64,000 nucleotides of DNA from Vibrio atypicus (GTDB lineage Bacteria; Pseudomonadota; Gammaproteobacteria; Enterobacterales; Vibrionaceae): contig NZ_BLID01000005.1 of the NCBI RefSeq assembly GCF_009811315.1, positions 285,765 to 349,764 of the forward strand, given 5' to 3'. This document shows positions 8,024 to 17,382 of this stretch, piece after piece; positions within the stretch are counted from its first letter, which is position 1, and every line of letters begins with the position of its first letter. The notes under the pieces were generated by a model. That model searched no databases. It was given only the letters and a program-made list of their open reading frames with translations, and had not been told where the DNA came from. The position numbers and the translations under genes were made by a program.

Positions 8024-8362
8024 ATGTTTATCCATCATGTTAACGACATCGACTGGCTGGTGATTACAGCTTTTGAAGAACTGAAACCGATGTTTATCGA
8101 AGATGCCGGTCCAATCCCTTCTTATTTTTCTACCAGCAGTGAATTGAGCCTGATTGATCAAGCCAAACGTAGCTATGGATTCTTACCGACACTCCGAGGT
8201 GTGATCACTGATACCGGCACGTATCAAAGCAAAGATCTCGAAGAAGATTTGAACCCGCAGCTTGCATGCCTAGTTGAAGGGCGTGGTCGGGTGTTCATCT
8301 ATCACGGCGGCTACGTTGCTTTTGTAGACGATGAGCAAACCTTTATCACCCGTATGGACTGA
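8024..8362 (+). CDS. Conserved-looking hypothetical protein
   Basis: 112 residues, acidic, without membrane segments, cysteine clusters or a motif I recognise. It starts at ATG 8024 after CGAGAATC, a weak ribosome site. It sits 39 bases before the patatin gene on the same strand, so the two may be co-transcribed. Codon use and composition look like its neighbours. Function unknown. Confidence 0.65.
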   Translation: MFIHHVNDIDWLVITAFEELKPMFIEDAGPIPSYFSTSSELSLIDQAKRSYGFLPTLRGVITDTGTYQSKDLEEDLNPQLACLVEGRGRVFIYHGGYVAFVDDEQTFITRMD

Positions 8363-8401
8363 AACTTACCCAAAAAACTCATGACTTAAAGGATTCATTC
8401 G

Positions 8402-9274
8402 ATGGCAAAAACGATCTCTCTTGTACTTGGCAGTGGTGGAGCAAGAGGCTTGGTTCACGTTGGAATCATTCGCTGGTTAGTTGAGCATGGCTATCAAATA
8501 CAATCTATTTCTGGCTGTTCAATTGGCGCACTTATTGGTGGTGTCTACGCTGCGGGTAAGTTGGATGAATTTGAAGGATGGGTCACCAGTATCGACCAAA
8601 CGGATATGGCGATGATGCTGGATTTTTCATGGCAATCGAGCGGTATGTTCAAAGGGGACAAGATCATCGACACCCTGCGCGAACTGATCGGCGAGATTTC
8701 CATTGAAGAGCTGCCTATCCCTTATACCGCAGTAGCCGCCAACGTCGCTGATGAAAAAGAGGTTTGGCTGCAATCCGGCTCTCTGTTTGATGCCATTCGC
8801 GCCTCTATATCTTTGCCATTGTTCTTCACGCCTCATGTCATCCGTGGTGAAGAACTCATTGATGGTGGAGTGCTCAACCCTGTACCGATTGCGCCTACCT
8901 TCGGAGACAAGACAGACTGTACACTGGCTGTAAACCTAGGTGGTGAACCTGAAACCGTTAAACCGGAAACGACACCGGCTGCCCTACCAATAAAAGAGAG
9001 TAACCTGCATGAGAAGGTTGTTCACTTTATCGATAATTTAGGTAGCAGTGTAAAAAGTAAAATGACCTTCAATTTTGCTGCCTACGACATTGCAAACCAA
9101 GCGTTTGATGCGATGCAATCGACCATTGCTCGCCAAAAGTTGGCAGCTTACCCCGCCGATATTACGCTGGAGATCCCGCGTAATGCCTGTGGCACCTTAG
9201 AGTTTGATCGCTCACAAGAGATGATAGACAGAGGCTACCATTTGGCGCAGGCTAAACTGGGCAACCGGCTTTAA
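8402..9274 (+). CDS. Patatin-like phospholipase (RssA type)
   Basis: 290-residue serine acyl hydrolase of the bacterial patatin group. The oxyanion motif GSGGARG is at 10-16, the nucleophile S40 in GCSIG and the dyad aspartate D154 in DGG. No signal peptide, so probably a cytoplasmic or membrane-associated lipase. Length and the opening KTISLVLGSGGARG fit the RssA family rather than secreted ExoU-type toxins. It lies between two small unknown genes on the same strand. Confidence 0.85.
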   Translation: MAKTISLVLGSGGARGLVHVGIIRWLVEHGYQIQSISGCSIGALIGGVYAAGKLDEFEGWVTSIDQTDMAMMLDFSWQSSGMFKGDKIIDTLRELIGEISIEELPIPYTAVAANVADEKEVWLQSGSLFDAIRASISLPLFFTPHVIRGEELIDGGVLNPVPIAPTFGDKTDCTLAVNLGGEPETVKPETTPAALPIKESNLHEKVVHFIDNLGSSVKSKMTFNFAAYDIANQAFDAMQSTIARQKLAAYPADITLEIPRNACGTLEFDRSQEMIDRGYHLAQAKLGNRL

Positions 9275-9307
9275 TAGTTAGCTTGCTGACGTGACGAGAG
9301 AGTATTT

Positions 9308-9649
9308 ATGCAAATTGAACTCAAAGAGCTTATGGCAACAAAAGATGTCATCGTTTTGACTAGCTTAGAAGTGCCTGCCGTATCATGGCTAATAGATTGC
9401 TATCAAGAGAGTGTGGATATCCAGATTATCGAGAATGCACATCAATTAGATACTGAGGCGGTTTTGGCGCAATGTCGAAGCGGCCTTAGTGAAAGCAAAA
9501 AGGTCATACTTACCGCGCAGTTTCGCAGCCAGCTGCCTATCATCCAGATCGCTTCATTGTGTAATGAGAAGCGTAAATCATTGATCAATATTGAGCTATC
9601 AGGCTGGGATGAAGAAGAAGTTCGTCCTCACTCTTACAGCAGTTTCTAG
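9308..9649 (+). CDS. Hypothetical protein downstream of the patatin gene
   Basis: 113 residues, soluble, with no motif I recognise. The alternating hydrophobic segments (DVIVLTSLE, KKVILTAQF) suggest an alpha/beta fold. It begins at ATG 9308 with GAGAGAG upstream, 33 bases after the patatin gene, and is followed by the terminator at 9753-9779, so it likely closes that transcription unit. Confidence 0.6.
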   Translation: MQIELKELMATKDVIVLTSLEVPAVSWLIDCYQESVDIQIIENAHQLDTEAVLAQCRSGLSESKKVILTAQFRSQLPIIQIASLCNEKRKSLINIELSGWDEEEVRPHSYSSF

Positions 9650-9752
9650 GTAACAGACAGAGTCGTTCAAGGCAACGCTGTGAAATTGATTAGTCAGTGA
9701 GTAGGGCGGTTGTAGTTGTTAAAGATAGCGGTATGAGTTCGATAGAAAAACC

Positions 9753-9779
9753 AAGGCCTCGCGATTGCGAGGCCTTTTT
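9753..9779 (+). terminator. Rho-independent terminator
   Basis: Arms AAGGCCTCGC (9753-9762) and GCGAGGCCTT (9767-9776), loop GATT, then TTT. It closes the 8024-9649 group and may also serve the minus strand. Confidence 0.88.
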
Positions 9780-9840
9780 GTGTTCTGACCCAAACTTAGC
9801 AACAGAAAGGGTTAAACATTGGAAAGCTATTTTTTAGAGG

Positions 9841-11349
9841 TTAACGAAAGCTTGGGATAATCGCTGGCAACCCTGGTAGAAGACCAACTAACGCCATCAC
9901 ACTCGTTAGTACCACAAACATAATGCCAGGTAACACCCAACGGCTCATTTTACTCAGTTCACCGCTACGTTCTTTACAACCGATTAGGCCTAAGTTATCT
10001 AACAGCATGGTGAGAGACCAACCAAACGCTGGGTTAACGAGCGCGGAAGAAAACACAACAATCGCTGCCGACTGGGTTGTTTTCCCTTCCCGTGTCATTT
10101 CCATTCCAGCTTCGAGCAATGGAACAAATACCCCAACAATTAGCGCTACACACAGTACAGGTTGCCAGATAGCTAAATCCATTGGGTAACCCCAAACAGC
10201 GGCGATGATACAGAACAGAGCTGTGAGCAAAGCGCCAGCAGGAATAGGGCGTTTGGCTATCGCTGCCGGAACAATATAAGTACCCCATGAAGACGTAAAG
10301 TTAGTACCACCAAGCAGAGAACCGAACGTTTGACGAATTGATGCTGTAGTCATGGTATCGTCAATGTTCATATGTACTTTTTCTGTACGTTCGGGATAGC
10401 TGATTTTTTGAAATACTTGATGCCCTAGGAAATCTGGCGACCACATAGCCACGGCTAAAATAGCAAAGGGCAATACCACCATGAAATGTTCAAGCGTAGG
10501 TAGACCTAGCATCCAGCCTGTATTTTCTCCCCACCAATACATAGGGTTCATATTGGGTAAACCAGGCTCGGTTTGAAAAGAAAACGGGGCGCCCATGGCA
10601 AAAGCTAAAGTACCACCCAATAAGCAACTAAGAGGTACGGCTAACCAACGCTTACGAAAATGTTCCAATAACGCGTACAAAATAATGGTGCAAAAGATCA
10701 CGATAAAAGCGATGTGGCTCATACCGATTCCCTCAGCCCATGCGAACAGCTTTTTTACCTGAGAAACGGTTCCAACAAAGCCGAGGTAGAGCAGTAAACC
10801 GCCGCACACTCCCTTACTGGTGAGGTTTGCCAACATGCTGCCACCTTTGCTGATGGCTAACATTAAACCAAAAGCGCCTATCAGCAAGCCAAAGGCCATA
10901 GGGTGGCCACCTGCTGCTACGACAATCGGAATTAACGGGATGAGTGGGCCGTGCGTACCTGCGAGGTTAGCAGTCGGCAATAGAAAGCCTGAGAAAAGAA
11001 TAATGAAAACAGAGGCGATGAGTAATTCATAACGCACATTTTCTAAAATAAAGCCTTCATTTAACCCTAGCGCCCCGGCAAAAGTGGCTGCAATGGCTCC
11101 CACCATAACAATCTTACCAATAGTCGCCGCCATCGCTGGGATGGTATCTTCTATTTCGAACCGATAATCTTTAAGCGGCAAATTAGGACGCCAGCGTTTA
11201 GGCACCATGATTTGTAACTCATGCTCTAAATATTGTTCTCGGGAATCAAATTCCGATCTGGGTTTATGTTGTTGCTCATAAGTGAGTTCATCCTCATTGG
11301 CTTGAGGCTTATCTGATCGTATATGTACGGACTCTAAAGTACTGCTCAT
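9841..11349 (-). CDS. DUF3360-family membrane permease
   Basis: 502-residue polytopic protein with about 12 hydrophobic segments after an 85-residue charged cytoplasmic N-terminus. The segment LAGTHGPLIPLIPIVVAAGG resembles the substrate-binding helices of SulP/NCS2-type carriers, so an anion or nucleobase transporter is plausible, but substrate is unknown. It stands alone, with 525 bases of non-coding sequence upstream. I assign DUF3360 from memory of Vibrio proteins of this length. Confidence 0.65.
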   Translation of the reverse strand: MSSTLESVHIRSDKPQANEDELTYEQQHKPRSEFDSREQYLEHELQIMVPKRWRPNLPLKDYRFEIEDTIPAMAATIGKIVMVGAIAATFAGALGLNEGFILENVRYELLIASVFIILFSGFLLPTANLAGTHGPLIPLIPIVVAAGGHPMAFGLLIGAFGLMLAISKGGSMLANLTSKGVCGGLLLYLGFVGTVSQVKKLFAWAEGIGMSHIAFIVIFCTIILYALLEHFRKRWLAVPLSCLLGGTLAFAMGAPFSFQTEPGLPNMNPMYWWGENTGWMLGLPTLEHFMVVLPFAILAVAMWSPDFLGHQVFQKISYPERTEKVHMNIDDTMTTASIRQTFGSLLGGTNFTSSWGTYIVPAAIAKRPIPAGALLTALFCIIAAVWGYPMDLAIWQPVLCVALIVGVFVPLLEAGMEMTREGKTTQSAAIVVFSSALVNPAFGWSLTMLLDNLGLIGCKERSGELSKMSRWVLPGIMFVVLTSVMALVGLLPGLPAIIPSFR

Positions 11350-11875
11350 GTTGATTCCTTTCGTTCACACTCTAAGGTGTGTTATTCCAACAAACGTTAT
11401 TGCTTCAGGGCACGAAGGTGTAGCTATATATTTTCTGCCACAAAGAATTCGATGACTCTGTATTTTTGTAAATGAATTTATTAATTAATAAGTGAAAACA
11501 ACTCACGGTTTAATATAAGTAATAAATAAACTGCGAATTAAGAAGGTCACTGAGATTTGATTGTTAGTACCTTATAACAAACCAAAAAAAACAAACAGCC
11601 TCAGACAGTTAGACATTAGTCGTAGAGTATGGTGAACCGTATATGGTATGAGTCAGTTTATTTATCGGCTATGAATTTCTGGGGCTAAACAGCAGCGTTC
11701 AACACTAAGTTATTATGGTTAATATTTAATTCAGTGATTGTTTTAAACAAATTCGATGTACTGTTGCCCAAATACTTAAATGTTTTTGGCCAGTCACTAG
11801 GGGAAGAGGGATGTGTATATGGAAAGGGTGGAATTATATACCGCCACTCAGTCTGTGCTGAATGGCGGTTTTAGA
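11350..11875. other. AT-rich intergenic region upstream of the DUF3360 gene
   Basis: About 525 bases with no supported gene. It includes the promoter side of the DUF3360 gene, an AT palindrome TTATTAATTAATAA (11478-11491), and the hairpin at 11840-11869. Nothing else stands out. Confidence 0.45.
11840..11869 (-). terminator. Hairpin after the MazG-like gene
   Basis: Arms ACCGCCACTCAG (11840-11851) and CTGAATGGCGGT (11858-11869) with one mismatch, 6 bases beyond the stop of the minus-strand gene. The minus-strand side lacks a long T-run; the plus side has TTTT. Probably a terminator. Confidence 0.6.
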
Positions 11876-12451
11876 TTATTTGGTTAGCGGAGCTAGATCC
11901 GCCGGGCGATAGTAAACAGATTTTAGAACCTTACCTTGGCGAATCGTTTTGCCTTCAGAGACAAAATCTTCTGCACATTTTGCGATAATGTAATCGCCTT
12001 TTTGAACAGCCATTAGTTTGATGCCTTGTTCTGCGTAATGCGCTTCGGTTTCCGCGTACTCTTTCTCGCTACGGCACACTTTACTCATGTTGCTTGAGTG
12101 AACTTCATCCCAACACGGTACAAAATCAATCCCGCGGTTTACTGCGACATTCAGTAGTAGGTCGATAAGGTAGCTAATCGCTAAGTTGTCTTCGATTTTA
12201 TCGTGGCCTAAGTGAACAAGGCGCCCCATCAAAACATAAACGCTATCAACAATCGCATCTGCTTGCTCTGTCTTGCTATCAGCTTCAGCAAGTTCAGTCA
12301 GTTCTTCAATAGCTAGAGACGTGTGCAGTGTGTCTGCTTTGTCATCTAAGCTCTCAGGCGAGGAAACAGGTAGGTCAAAAGTGCTACGAAATTCAGTGAT
12401 GTCGCGGTAAATGTGTTCAAAGATTTCGGTAGTGAGTTTAGAAAGGTGCAT
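11876..12451 (-). CDS. MazG-like / PRA-PH nucleotide pyrophosphohydrolase family protein
   Basis: 191 residues. The N-terminal 100 residues show the all-alpha NTP pyrophosphohydrolase pattern, with EELTELAEAD followed by EQADAIVDSVYVLMG, the EExxE...ExxD-like metal ligands. The family hydrolyses (d)NTPs to NMP and pyrophosphate. The C-terminal 80 residues (from about WDEVHSSNM) resemble the phage-type HisE/MazG proteins, with the segment GKVLKSVYYRPADL. Stand-alone gene; the substrate is not predictable. Confidence 0.7.
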   Translation of the reverse strand: MHLSKLTTEIFEHIYRDITEFRSTFDLPVSSPESLDDKADTLHTSLAIEELTELAEADSKTEQADAIVDSVYVLMGRLVHLGHDKIEDNLAISYLIDLLLNVAVNRGIDFVPCWDEVHSSNMSKVCRSEKEYAETEAHYAEQGIKLMAVQKGDYIIAKCAEDFVSEGKTIRQGKVLKSVYYRPADLAPLTK

Positions 12452-12569
12452 ATCCTTAACCTGGATTGAAATAACAGTGGGCTAATACTACCAAAGCAGA
12501 AGCATGCTCGCCATTTTTAACGAGTTGAGTGGGGAGATTATAGACGTAGTTGCTGGTAAAGGGATTTAC

Positions 12570-12598
12570 AGGCAAGGACCCGAAGCAGGCTCTTGCCT
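12570..12598 (-). terminator. Possible weak terminator after the DUF1415 gene
   Basis: Arms AGGCAAG (12570-12576) and CTTGCCT (12592-12598), 26 bases beyond the DUF1415 stop. No T-run follows, so this may only be a 3' stabilising hairpin. Confidence 0.35.
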
Positions 12599-12623
12599 AG
12601 TTAAATTGCGATAGGGGGCTCGA

Positions 12624-13184
12624 TTAGCTGAATAAGTAAGGAAACAGCTTACGGCGTTCTTCTGCGGTGAGTGATTCAACTCTTGCAATGTTGGTATCAG
12701 GAATCGCTTCTGGATTCGGGTAGTGTTTCAATACTTTTTCCATACTCTCTTCACGGATCAAGTGGAACACTGGGTACGGTGAACGGTTGGTGAGGTTTTC
12801 GTCATCCTCAGGGTCTGTGCCACCAAAGCAATAATCTGGGTGGAAGGTGGCTAACTGAAAAGTCCCTTCCCAATCCTGCTGTTTGATCAGGGCTTCGACC
12901 CAATCAATGAATAAGTTGTAGTCGAAGAAATCTTCAAGCATATTCGGCACAACAACCAAAGTGGTTTCCAACTCTTCTGGTGTTGAAGACTCTAGCTCCA
13001 AAAACTGGCATAAAATATCTTCCAGTAAGCTTTCTTCTTGGGTGGCTTCGCTGACGAAAATTTTGATCTGTTTGTTACGCTGTGGTTTTGCAGCAAATGG
13101 ACAGAGATTCAGGCCGATGACCACGTCATTGAGCCATTGATTAACTTGTTGAGCAATCTCTTCTGTTGAGCGTGTGGTTGTCAT
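12624..13184 (-). CDS. DUF1415 family protein
   Basis: 186 residues, soluble. Family-typical landmarks are WLNDVVIGLNLCPFA near the N-terminus, ATFHPDYCFGG in the middle and NRSPYPVFHLIRE toward the end. Function is not known. Its ATG overlaps the stop of the upstream MFS gene (ATGA), so the two are co-translated; a link between the protein and the transported compound is possible but unproven. Confidence 0.82.
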   Translation of the reverse strand: MTTTRSTEEIAQQVNQWLNDVVIGLNLCPFAAKPQRNKQIKIFVSEATQEESLLEDILCQFLELESSTPEELETTLVVVPNMLEDFFDYNLFIDWVEALIKQQDWEGTFQLATFHPDYCFGGTDPEDDENLTNRSPYPVFHLIREESMEKVLKHYPNPEAIPDTNIARVESLTAEERRKLFPYLFS

Positions 13185-14428
13185 TTTGCTTCCAAATTAG
13201 AATTTGGGCCAAGAATAGCAGAGTTCTCAGCAAGAGGCTCGCAGTCTGTGGGTTTGGCGTCTTGTTTTGATAGCAAATAACAGAGTGAAAATAGGGCGAG
13301 ATAGAGCACACTTCCGCCTTGCATGACGCTTAGCCAACCTCCATGCTGCCAGCAATAAATCAAGAAGAAGCCACCAATACTTCCACCAATATAATAGTGA
13401 ACAAGATAGAGCGCTGTCGCGGTCGCTTTGGCATGTGTCGCTTTTCGGCTGACCCAAGAGTAAGCCAGAGTATGAGTGAAGAAAGCGCCGAAACTGATCA
13501 GCATTAAGCCTAAAACCATGCTGGCGATTGAATCAAAATACGCAACCATCATTCCAACAAAGCTGATCGCTGAGCCCGTAACAATACCCGCGATAGGAGA
13601 GAAATGAGCGCACCATCTTCCTGTAAGTTTTGAGCTAATTGTTCCTGCTAAGTAACAAAGAAAGATCAAAGACGCCAAACTCACGGGTAAGCTAAGTGGC
13701 GGGGCAACTAATCGAAAACCCATCACTGAGTAGAGATTAACGAATAGCGCAAAATTGATCCCCCCGACAAGCATTGCCAGCCAGAGCGTTTTGTTTCTCA
13801 TATGTTTAATGAGTGCTTTATTGTGGTAACGCAACATGCCTCGTTGGGGCGTAAAGTTTTTTTGTATCGGCAACAGTCGAATTACCACTAGACCACCCAG
13901 AAAGGTTAGGCCAGCAATAACCAGCACCGCGTATTGCCAACCAAATGCGTCTGTAAGCGTACCACCTGCAATACGGCCGAATATTCCACCTAAAGAGTTG
14001 GCAGCGATATAAGTTCCAATTGCTTTGCTAAAGGCTTTTTCTGAGAGCTCTTCCACCATGTAAGCGACCGCAACCGACGCAAAGGCAGCAAGGGCTATTC
14101 CCAGTAATGCACGCAATAAGATAAGGCTAAGTAAAGAGTCATTCATTAGCATGGCGAGGTTTATGAATGGGAGTGACAGTAAGCCCGTTAACATGACTTT
14201 TCTTCGGCCATAAGACTCCGACGCGACTGCCCAAGGAACTAAGAAGACTGATAAGGCCAATGTCGAAGCGGCAAAAATCCAGTTTATTTGCGTTTCAGTA
14301 ACGACGAAGTGCTGTGCCATATACGGTAGCATCGGCTGAAATAAGTAGAGGTTACAAAAAATGAGGAATGAGCCCAGAGCTAAACCCCAAGTGATGTTCT
14401 GATATTGTTTGCTGCCAATTTGAATCAT
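13181..14428 (-). CDS. MFS transporter (YnfM-like)
   Basis: 415-residue major facilitator carrier with 12 predicted membrane helices and the loop motif ESYGRRKVML between helices 2 and 3. It resembles YnfM/AraJ-type drug or metabolite exporters. ATG 14428 is preferred; an in-frame GTG at 14440 would add four residues, and neither has a clear ribosome site. It is transcribed divergently from a LysR gene, the usual arrangement for a regulator and its target. Confidence 0.8.
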   Translation of the reverse strand: MIQIGSKQYQNITWGLALGSFLIFCNLYLFQPMLPYMAQHFVVTETQINWIFAASTLALSVFLVPWAVASESYGRRKVMLTGLLSLPFINLAMLMNDSLLSLILLRALLGIALAAFASVAVAYMVEELSEKAFSKAIGTYIAANSLGGIFGRIAGGTLTDAFGWQYAVLVIAGLTFLGGLVVIRLLPIQKNFTPQRGMLRYHNKALIKHMRNKTLWLAMLVGGINFALFVNLYSVMGFRLVAPPLSLPVSLASLIFLCYLAGTISSKLTGRWCAHFSPIAGIVTGSAISFVGMMVAYFDSIASMVLGLMLISFGAFFTHTLAYSWVSRKATHAKATATALYLVHYYIGGSIGGFFLIYCWQHGGWLSVMQGGSVLYLALFSLCYLLSKQDAKPTDCEPLAENSAILGPNSNLEAK

Positions 14429-14487
14429 GTGATAAGTCACAATAGAGCGATTAATGTGATCAAGTTATCAGTGAAAATTGGATTGAT

Positions 14488-14521
14488 AAAATATATTAAA
14501 AATATGAACATAATATATTTT
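14488..14521. promoter_or_regulatory. Inverted repeat in the MFS/LysR divergent promoter
   Basis: Perfect arms AAAATATATT (14488-14497) and AATATATTTT (14512-14521) separated by 14 bases, ending 12 bases before the LysR start. Position and dyad symmetry fit a LysR-type operator; the AT-only content lowers certainty. Confidence 0.45.
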
Positions 14522-14533
14522 TGATATCACGAT

Positions 14534-15403
14534 ATGGACTCTAAACACCTACGCCACTTTCTCGCCGTTGCTGAACATCAACATTTTACTATGGCAGCTA
14601 AAGCGCTTCATATTGCTCAACCAGCATTGAGTATTTCAATTAAGAAGTTCGAGCAACAACTTGGGGTAGAGCTGTTTCGCCGTGAAGACCGAAAGGTTAT
14701 GTTGACGGATGAGGGCGAAGTATTACTTGAGCATGCAAAGCGTGTACTTCAACAATTGGATGATGCCCAACTAGCCATTGATGAACTCAAGGGGCTTGAG
14801 AAAGGTGAGGTTCGTTTGGGAGCGCCAAGTATGATGGGTTCTTACTTTTTCCCTCAGGTGTTAATGGCTTTTAAGATGCGCTACCCCAATTTAAAACTGA
14901 CGCTGGTGGACGCGGGCACTGAGTCCATCAGGCAGATGTTGCTCGACGGTGAACTAGATATTGGCGTTATCAATAATGATCATGTCCCTGATGACCTCGA
15001 AGTTGATCACCTTTTTGATACTGAGATGGTTGCTGTGGTCGGTAAAGAACATCCACTTGCTAACCAAATCAGCATCAGCTTTGAGGAGTTCTTTAAACAT
15101 GAGCTCGTCATGTTCAAATCTGGTTACTTTCACCGCGAGTACATTGAAAAACGGGCGCAGCAACATGGTATTGAAATGCGGTTTTCATTTGAGACCAACT
15201 TGTTGCCGATGATTCTGAGTATTGTCCAACATGAGTTCGCGATTACGGCCTTACTGAATTTAGTTACAGAGCATGAACCTTCAGTGGTGGGTATCCCATT
15301 TGATGAGCCTGTGAAATTGAGTTTAGCGTTGGCCTGGCGCAAAGAGGGGTATTTATCGGTCGCCGATCGGACCTTCATTGATTTCGTGAAGCAGTACACC
15401 TGA
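14534..15403 (+). CDS. LysR family transcriptional regulator
   Basis: 289 residues. The winged helix-turn-helix occupies residues 1-60 (LRHFLAVAEHQHFTMAAKAL, then QPALSISIKKFE), followed by a linker helix and a periplasmic-binding-like effector domain from about 90 with GEVRLGAPSMMG and ELDIGVIN. It is divergent from the MFS gene and probably activates it. The effector is unknown. Confidence 0.88.
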   Translation: MDSKHLRHFLAVAEHQHFTMAAKALHIAQPALSISIKKFEQQLGVELFRREDRKVMLTDEGEVLLEHAKRVLQQLDDAQLAIDELKGLEKGEVRLGAPSMMGSYFFPQVLMAFKMRYPNLKLTLVDAGTESIRQMLLDGELDIGVINNDHVPDDLEVDHLFDTEMVAVVGKEHPLANQISISFEEFFKHELVMFKSGYFHREYIEKRAQQHGIEMRFSFETNLLPMILSIVQHEFAITALLNLVTEHEPSVVGIPFDEPVKLSLALAWRKEGYLSVADRTFIDFVKQYT

Positions 15404-15513
15404 TTTACGTTTCCGTCTGCCAATATCACATTTCTATCTTTCTCTATCGCACGAAATAACGTCTTGAAGTAACGTGTTTTTCAATTCGATTTTTAGGTAA
15501 GGATGCCGAATCA

Positions 15514-16971
15514 ATGCAAATTCATTTCTCAGATGTCTCGGTCGAGTCAGGCACAAGCAGATTAACGATCTCAAACTGGGCGATCAGCCGAGGTCAATCA
15601 TGGGGTGTATTCAGCACTGAAGGTGATATTGGATCTGCTCTTGGCTGTTTATTGTGTGGAGAACTGACCATTGAATCCGGAAAACTAGAGTTAAGCGACG
15701 GGCGCATTGCTCAAGTCTCTTTAGTGGAACAGCAGCGTCTGTTAGAGGAAGAAATAGCCAAGGATGACACCAACTTTCTCGATAAGATTGATAAAGGAAC
15801 GACGGTGTATTTTCTCATCAACGAGCAAAGTAGCGATACGCAACTGACCGAGCAACTACTGCGTGATTTGGATTTAGAACATCTCAGAGAGAGCGGTTTT
15901 CGCGTTTTATCAACGGGGGAGACTCGCCGAGTCATGCTTGCCAGGGCTTTAGCAACAGAGCCTGATTTGATTGTCCTTGATAACCCGTTTACTGGTCTTG
16001 ATGTGGCACACCGCCGAGCTTTAGCGCGTTATTTAGCTCTCCGTCAGCAAACAACACAGATGCTCATCACCTTTAATCGTGAAGAAGACATTCCTGAATG
16101 GATAGAGCGTATTGCGCTTTTTAATCATGGTGCGCTTGAAAACACCATGAATAAAGATGAATGGGAAAGTCATCCGGTTGTTAGCCAGATTAAAGCGCAG
16201 TCTCAGCAACAAAGTGAGGAGATGATTGCCCTAATTCAACGTCATCAACACTCGACTCACTTTGCTAATCCGGTATTTGAGATTAAGGATGGTCGAGTCG
16301 AATACACCGAAAAAACCATCTTTACCGGGTTAAATTGGCGCATTAATAATGGCCAACACTGGCAGGTGAAAGGCCCCAATGGTTGTGGAAAAAGTACTTT
16401 GCTAGGTCTGATTTTTGGCGATCATCCTCAGTGTTACTCTAATGATATCCAAATATTTGGTAATCAACGTGGTAGTGGAGAGTCGATATGGGAGATCAAA
16501 AAACACATCGGTATGGTTTCCTCAGCTTTGCATTTGCAGTATCGAGTCAGCTGTAGCGCGCTCGAAGTGATTTTATCTGGTTTCTACGACTCGATAGGTT
16601 TGTACCAACAACCAACCAAGAAAGAGATACAACTCGCGCAGGAATGGTTGGCCATTTTACACATGAGTGAATACGCCAAAACATCATTTAGAGAGTTGGA
16701 GTACGGTCAGCAAAGGCTACTATTAATCGCACGAGCAATAGTCAAACAGCCTGCATTGCTTATTTTAGATGAGCCGTACCAAGGTTTAGACTATCTTGGT
16801 CGACGCCTGGTTAAAAACACGTTGGAGCTGATCGCACGTGAGAACTTAAGCCAATTGCTCTATGTTTCTCACTATCAACAAGATAAGCTAGCGAGTATTG
16901 GCAATGAGTTGGAGTTTGTGTTTGATGAAAGCTTAGGCTGCTATCAAGCAAAACTGACAACGACAAATTAA
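15514..16971 (+). CDS. modF: ModF-like tandem ABC ATP-binding protein
   Basis: 485 residues with two ABC modules and no membrane segment, the layout and length of ModF/PhrA, an accessory protein of molybdate uptake of unclear role. The C-terminal module is intact: Walker A GPNGCGKST at 287-295 and Walker B LLILDEPYQGLD. The N-terminal module lacks a Walker A (GVFSTEGDIGSALG in its place) and has VLDNP instead of LDEP, so it probably does not hydrolyse ATP. No modABC genes are in the window, so the symbol rests on domain layout alone. Confidence 0.7.
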   Translation: MQIHFSDVSVESGTSRLTISNWAISRGQSWGVFSTEGDIGSALGCLLCGELTIESGKLELSDGRIAQVSLVEQQRLLEEEIAKDDTNFLDKIDKGTTVYFLINEQSSDTQLTEQLLRDLDLEHLRESGFRVLSTGETRRVMLARALATEPDLIVLDNPFTGLDVAHRRALARYLALRQQTTQMLITFNREEDIPEWIERIALFNHGALENTMNKDEWESHPVVSQIKAQSQQQSEEMIALIQRHQHSTHFANPVFEIKDGRVEYTEKTIFTGLNWRINNGQHWQVKGPNGCGKSTLLGLIFGDHPQCYSNDIQIFGNQRGSGESIWEIKKHIGMVSSALHLQYRVSCSALEVILSGFYDSIGLYQQPTKKEIQLAQEWLAILHMSEYAKTSFRELEYGQQRLLLIARAIVKQPALLILDEPYQGLDYLGRRLVKNTLELIARENLSQLLYVSHYQQDKLASIGNELEFVFDESLGCYQAKLTTTN

Positions 16972-16987
16972 GCAAAGAAATAGACAA

Positions 16988-17344
16988 ATGGAATTAAGAA
17001 GTACCATCAAATTTGCGCTTATCGGTAACGTAGTTGCGCTTGCAATTATTTATGCGATTGAAGCTACCACTGCATTTTTCGGCCTGAAATACGCTTCAGA
17101 CTACGCTTTCATGGTGCTGATGTCTTTGTGGGGATGTGCAACACTGCTTTATATGTACCCACCAGGCAGTGGATTTGGCAGTAATTTACCGGAGAGTCGT
17201 GAGACAGAGGTTGTTGAAGAGCCAGAGGAAGCGGAAGATATTGATGAAAAACGCCTTTCTGCCAATAGCATCGTATGTTTGAAGTTTTTAATGGCAGGAG
17301 TACCCGCGTTAATTTACTGCGGGTTTAATCAAGCTTTCAACTAG
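16988..17344 (+). CDS. Hypothetical small membrane protein
   Basis: 118 residues with probable membrane segments at about 8-30, 38-58 and 95-113. An acidic stretch rich in Glu between them (about 68-85) faces one side of the membrane. No family recognised. It follows the modF-like gene by 16 bases on the same strand and is probably co-transcribed. Its stop codon lies inside the hairpin at 17341-17365. Confidence 0.6.
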   Translation: MELRSTIKFALIGNVVALAIIYAIEATTAFFGLKYASDYAFMVLMSLWGCATLLYMYPPGSGFGSNLPESRETEVVEEPEEAEDIDEKRLSANSIVCLKFLMAGVPALIYCGFNQAFN

Positions 17345-17365
17345 AGTGCTGATGGAACACTCTAG
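17341..17365. terminator. Bidirectional hairpin between convergent genes
   Basis: Perfect arms CTAGAGTG (17341-17348) and CACTCTAG (17358-17365). The left arm contains the TAG stop of the upstream membrane-protein gene; the convergent glutaredoxin gene ends 18 bases beyond. Confidence 0.65.
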
Positions 17366-17382
17366 TTAATTGCACTCAAGAG

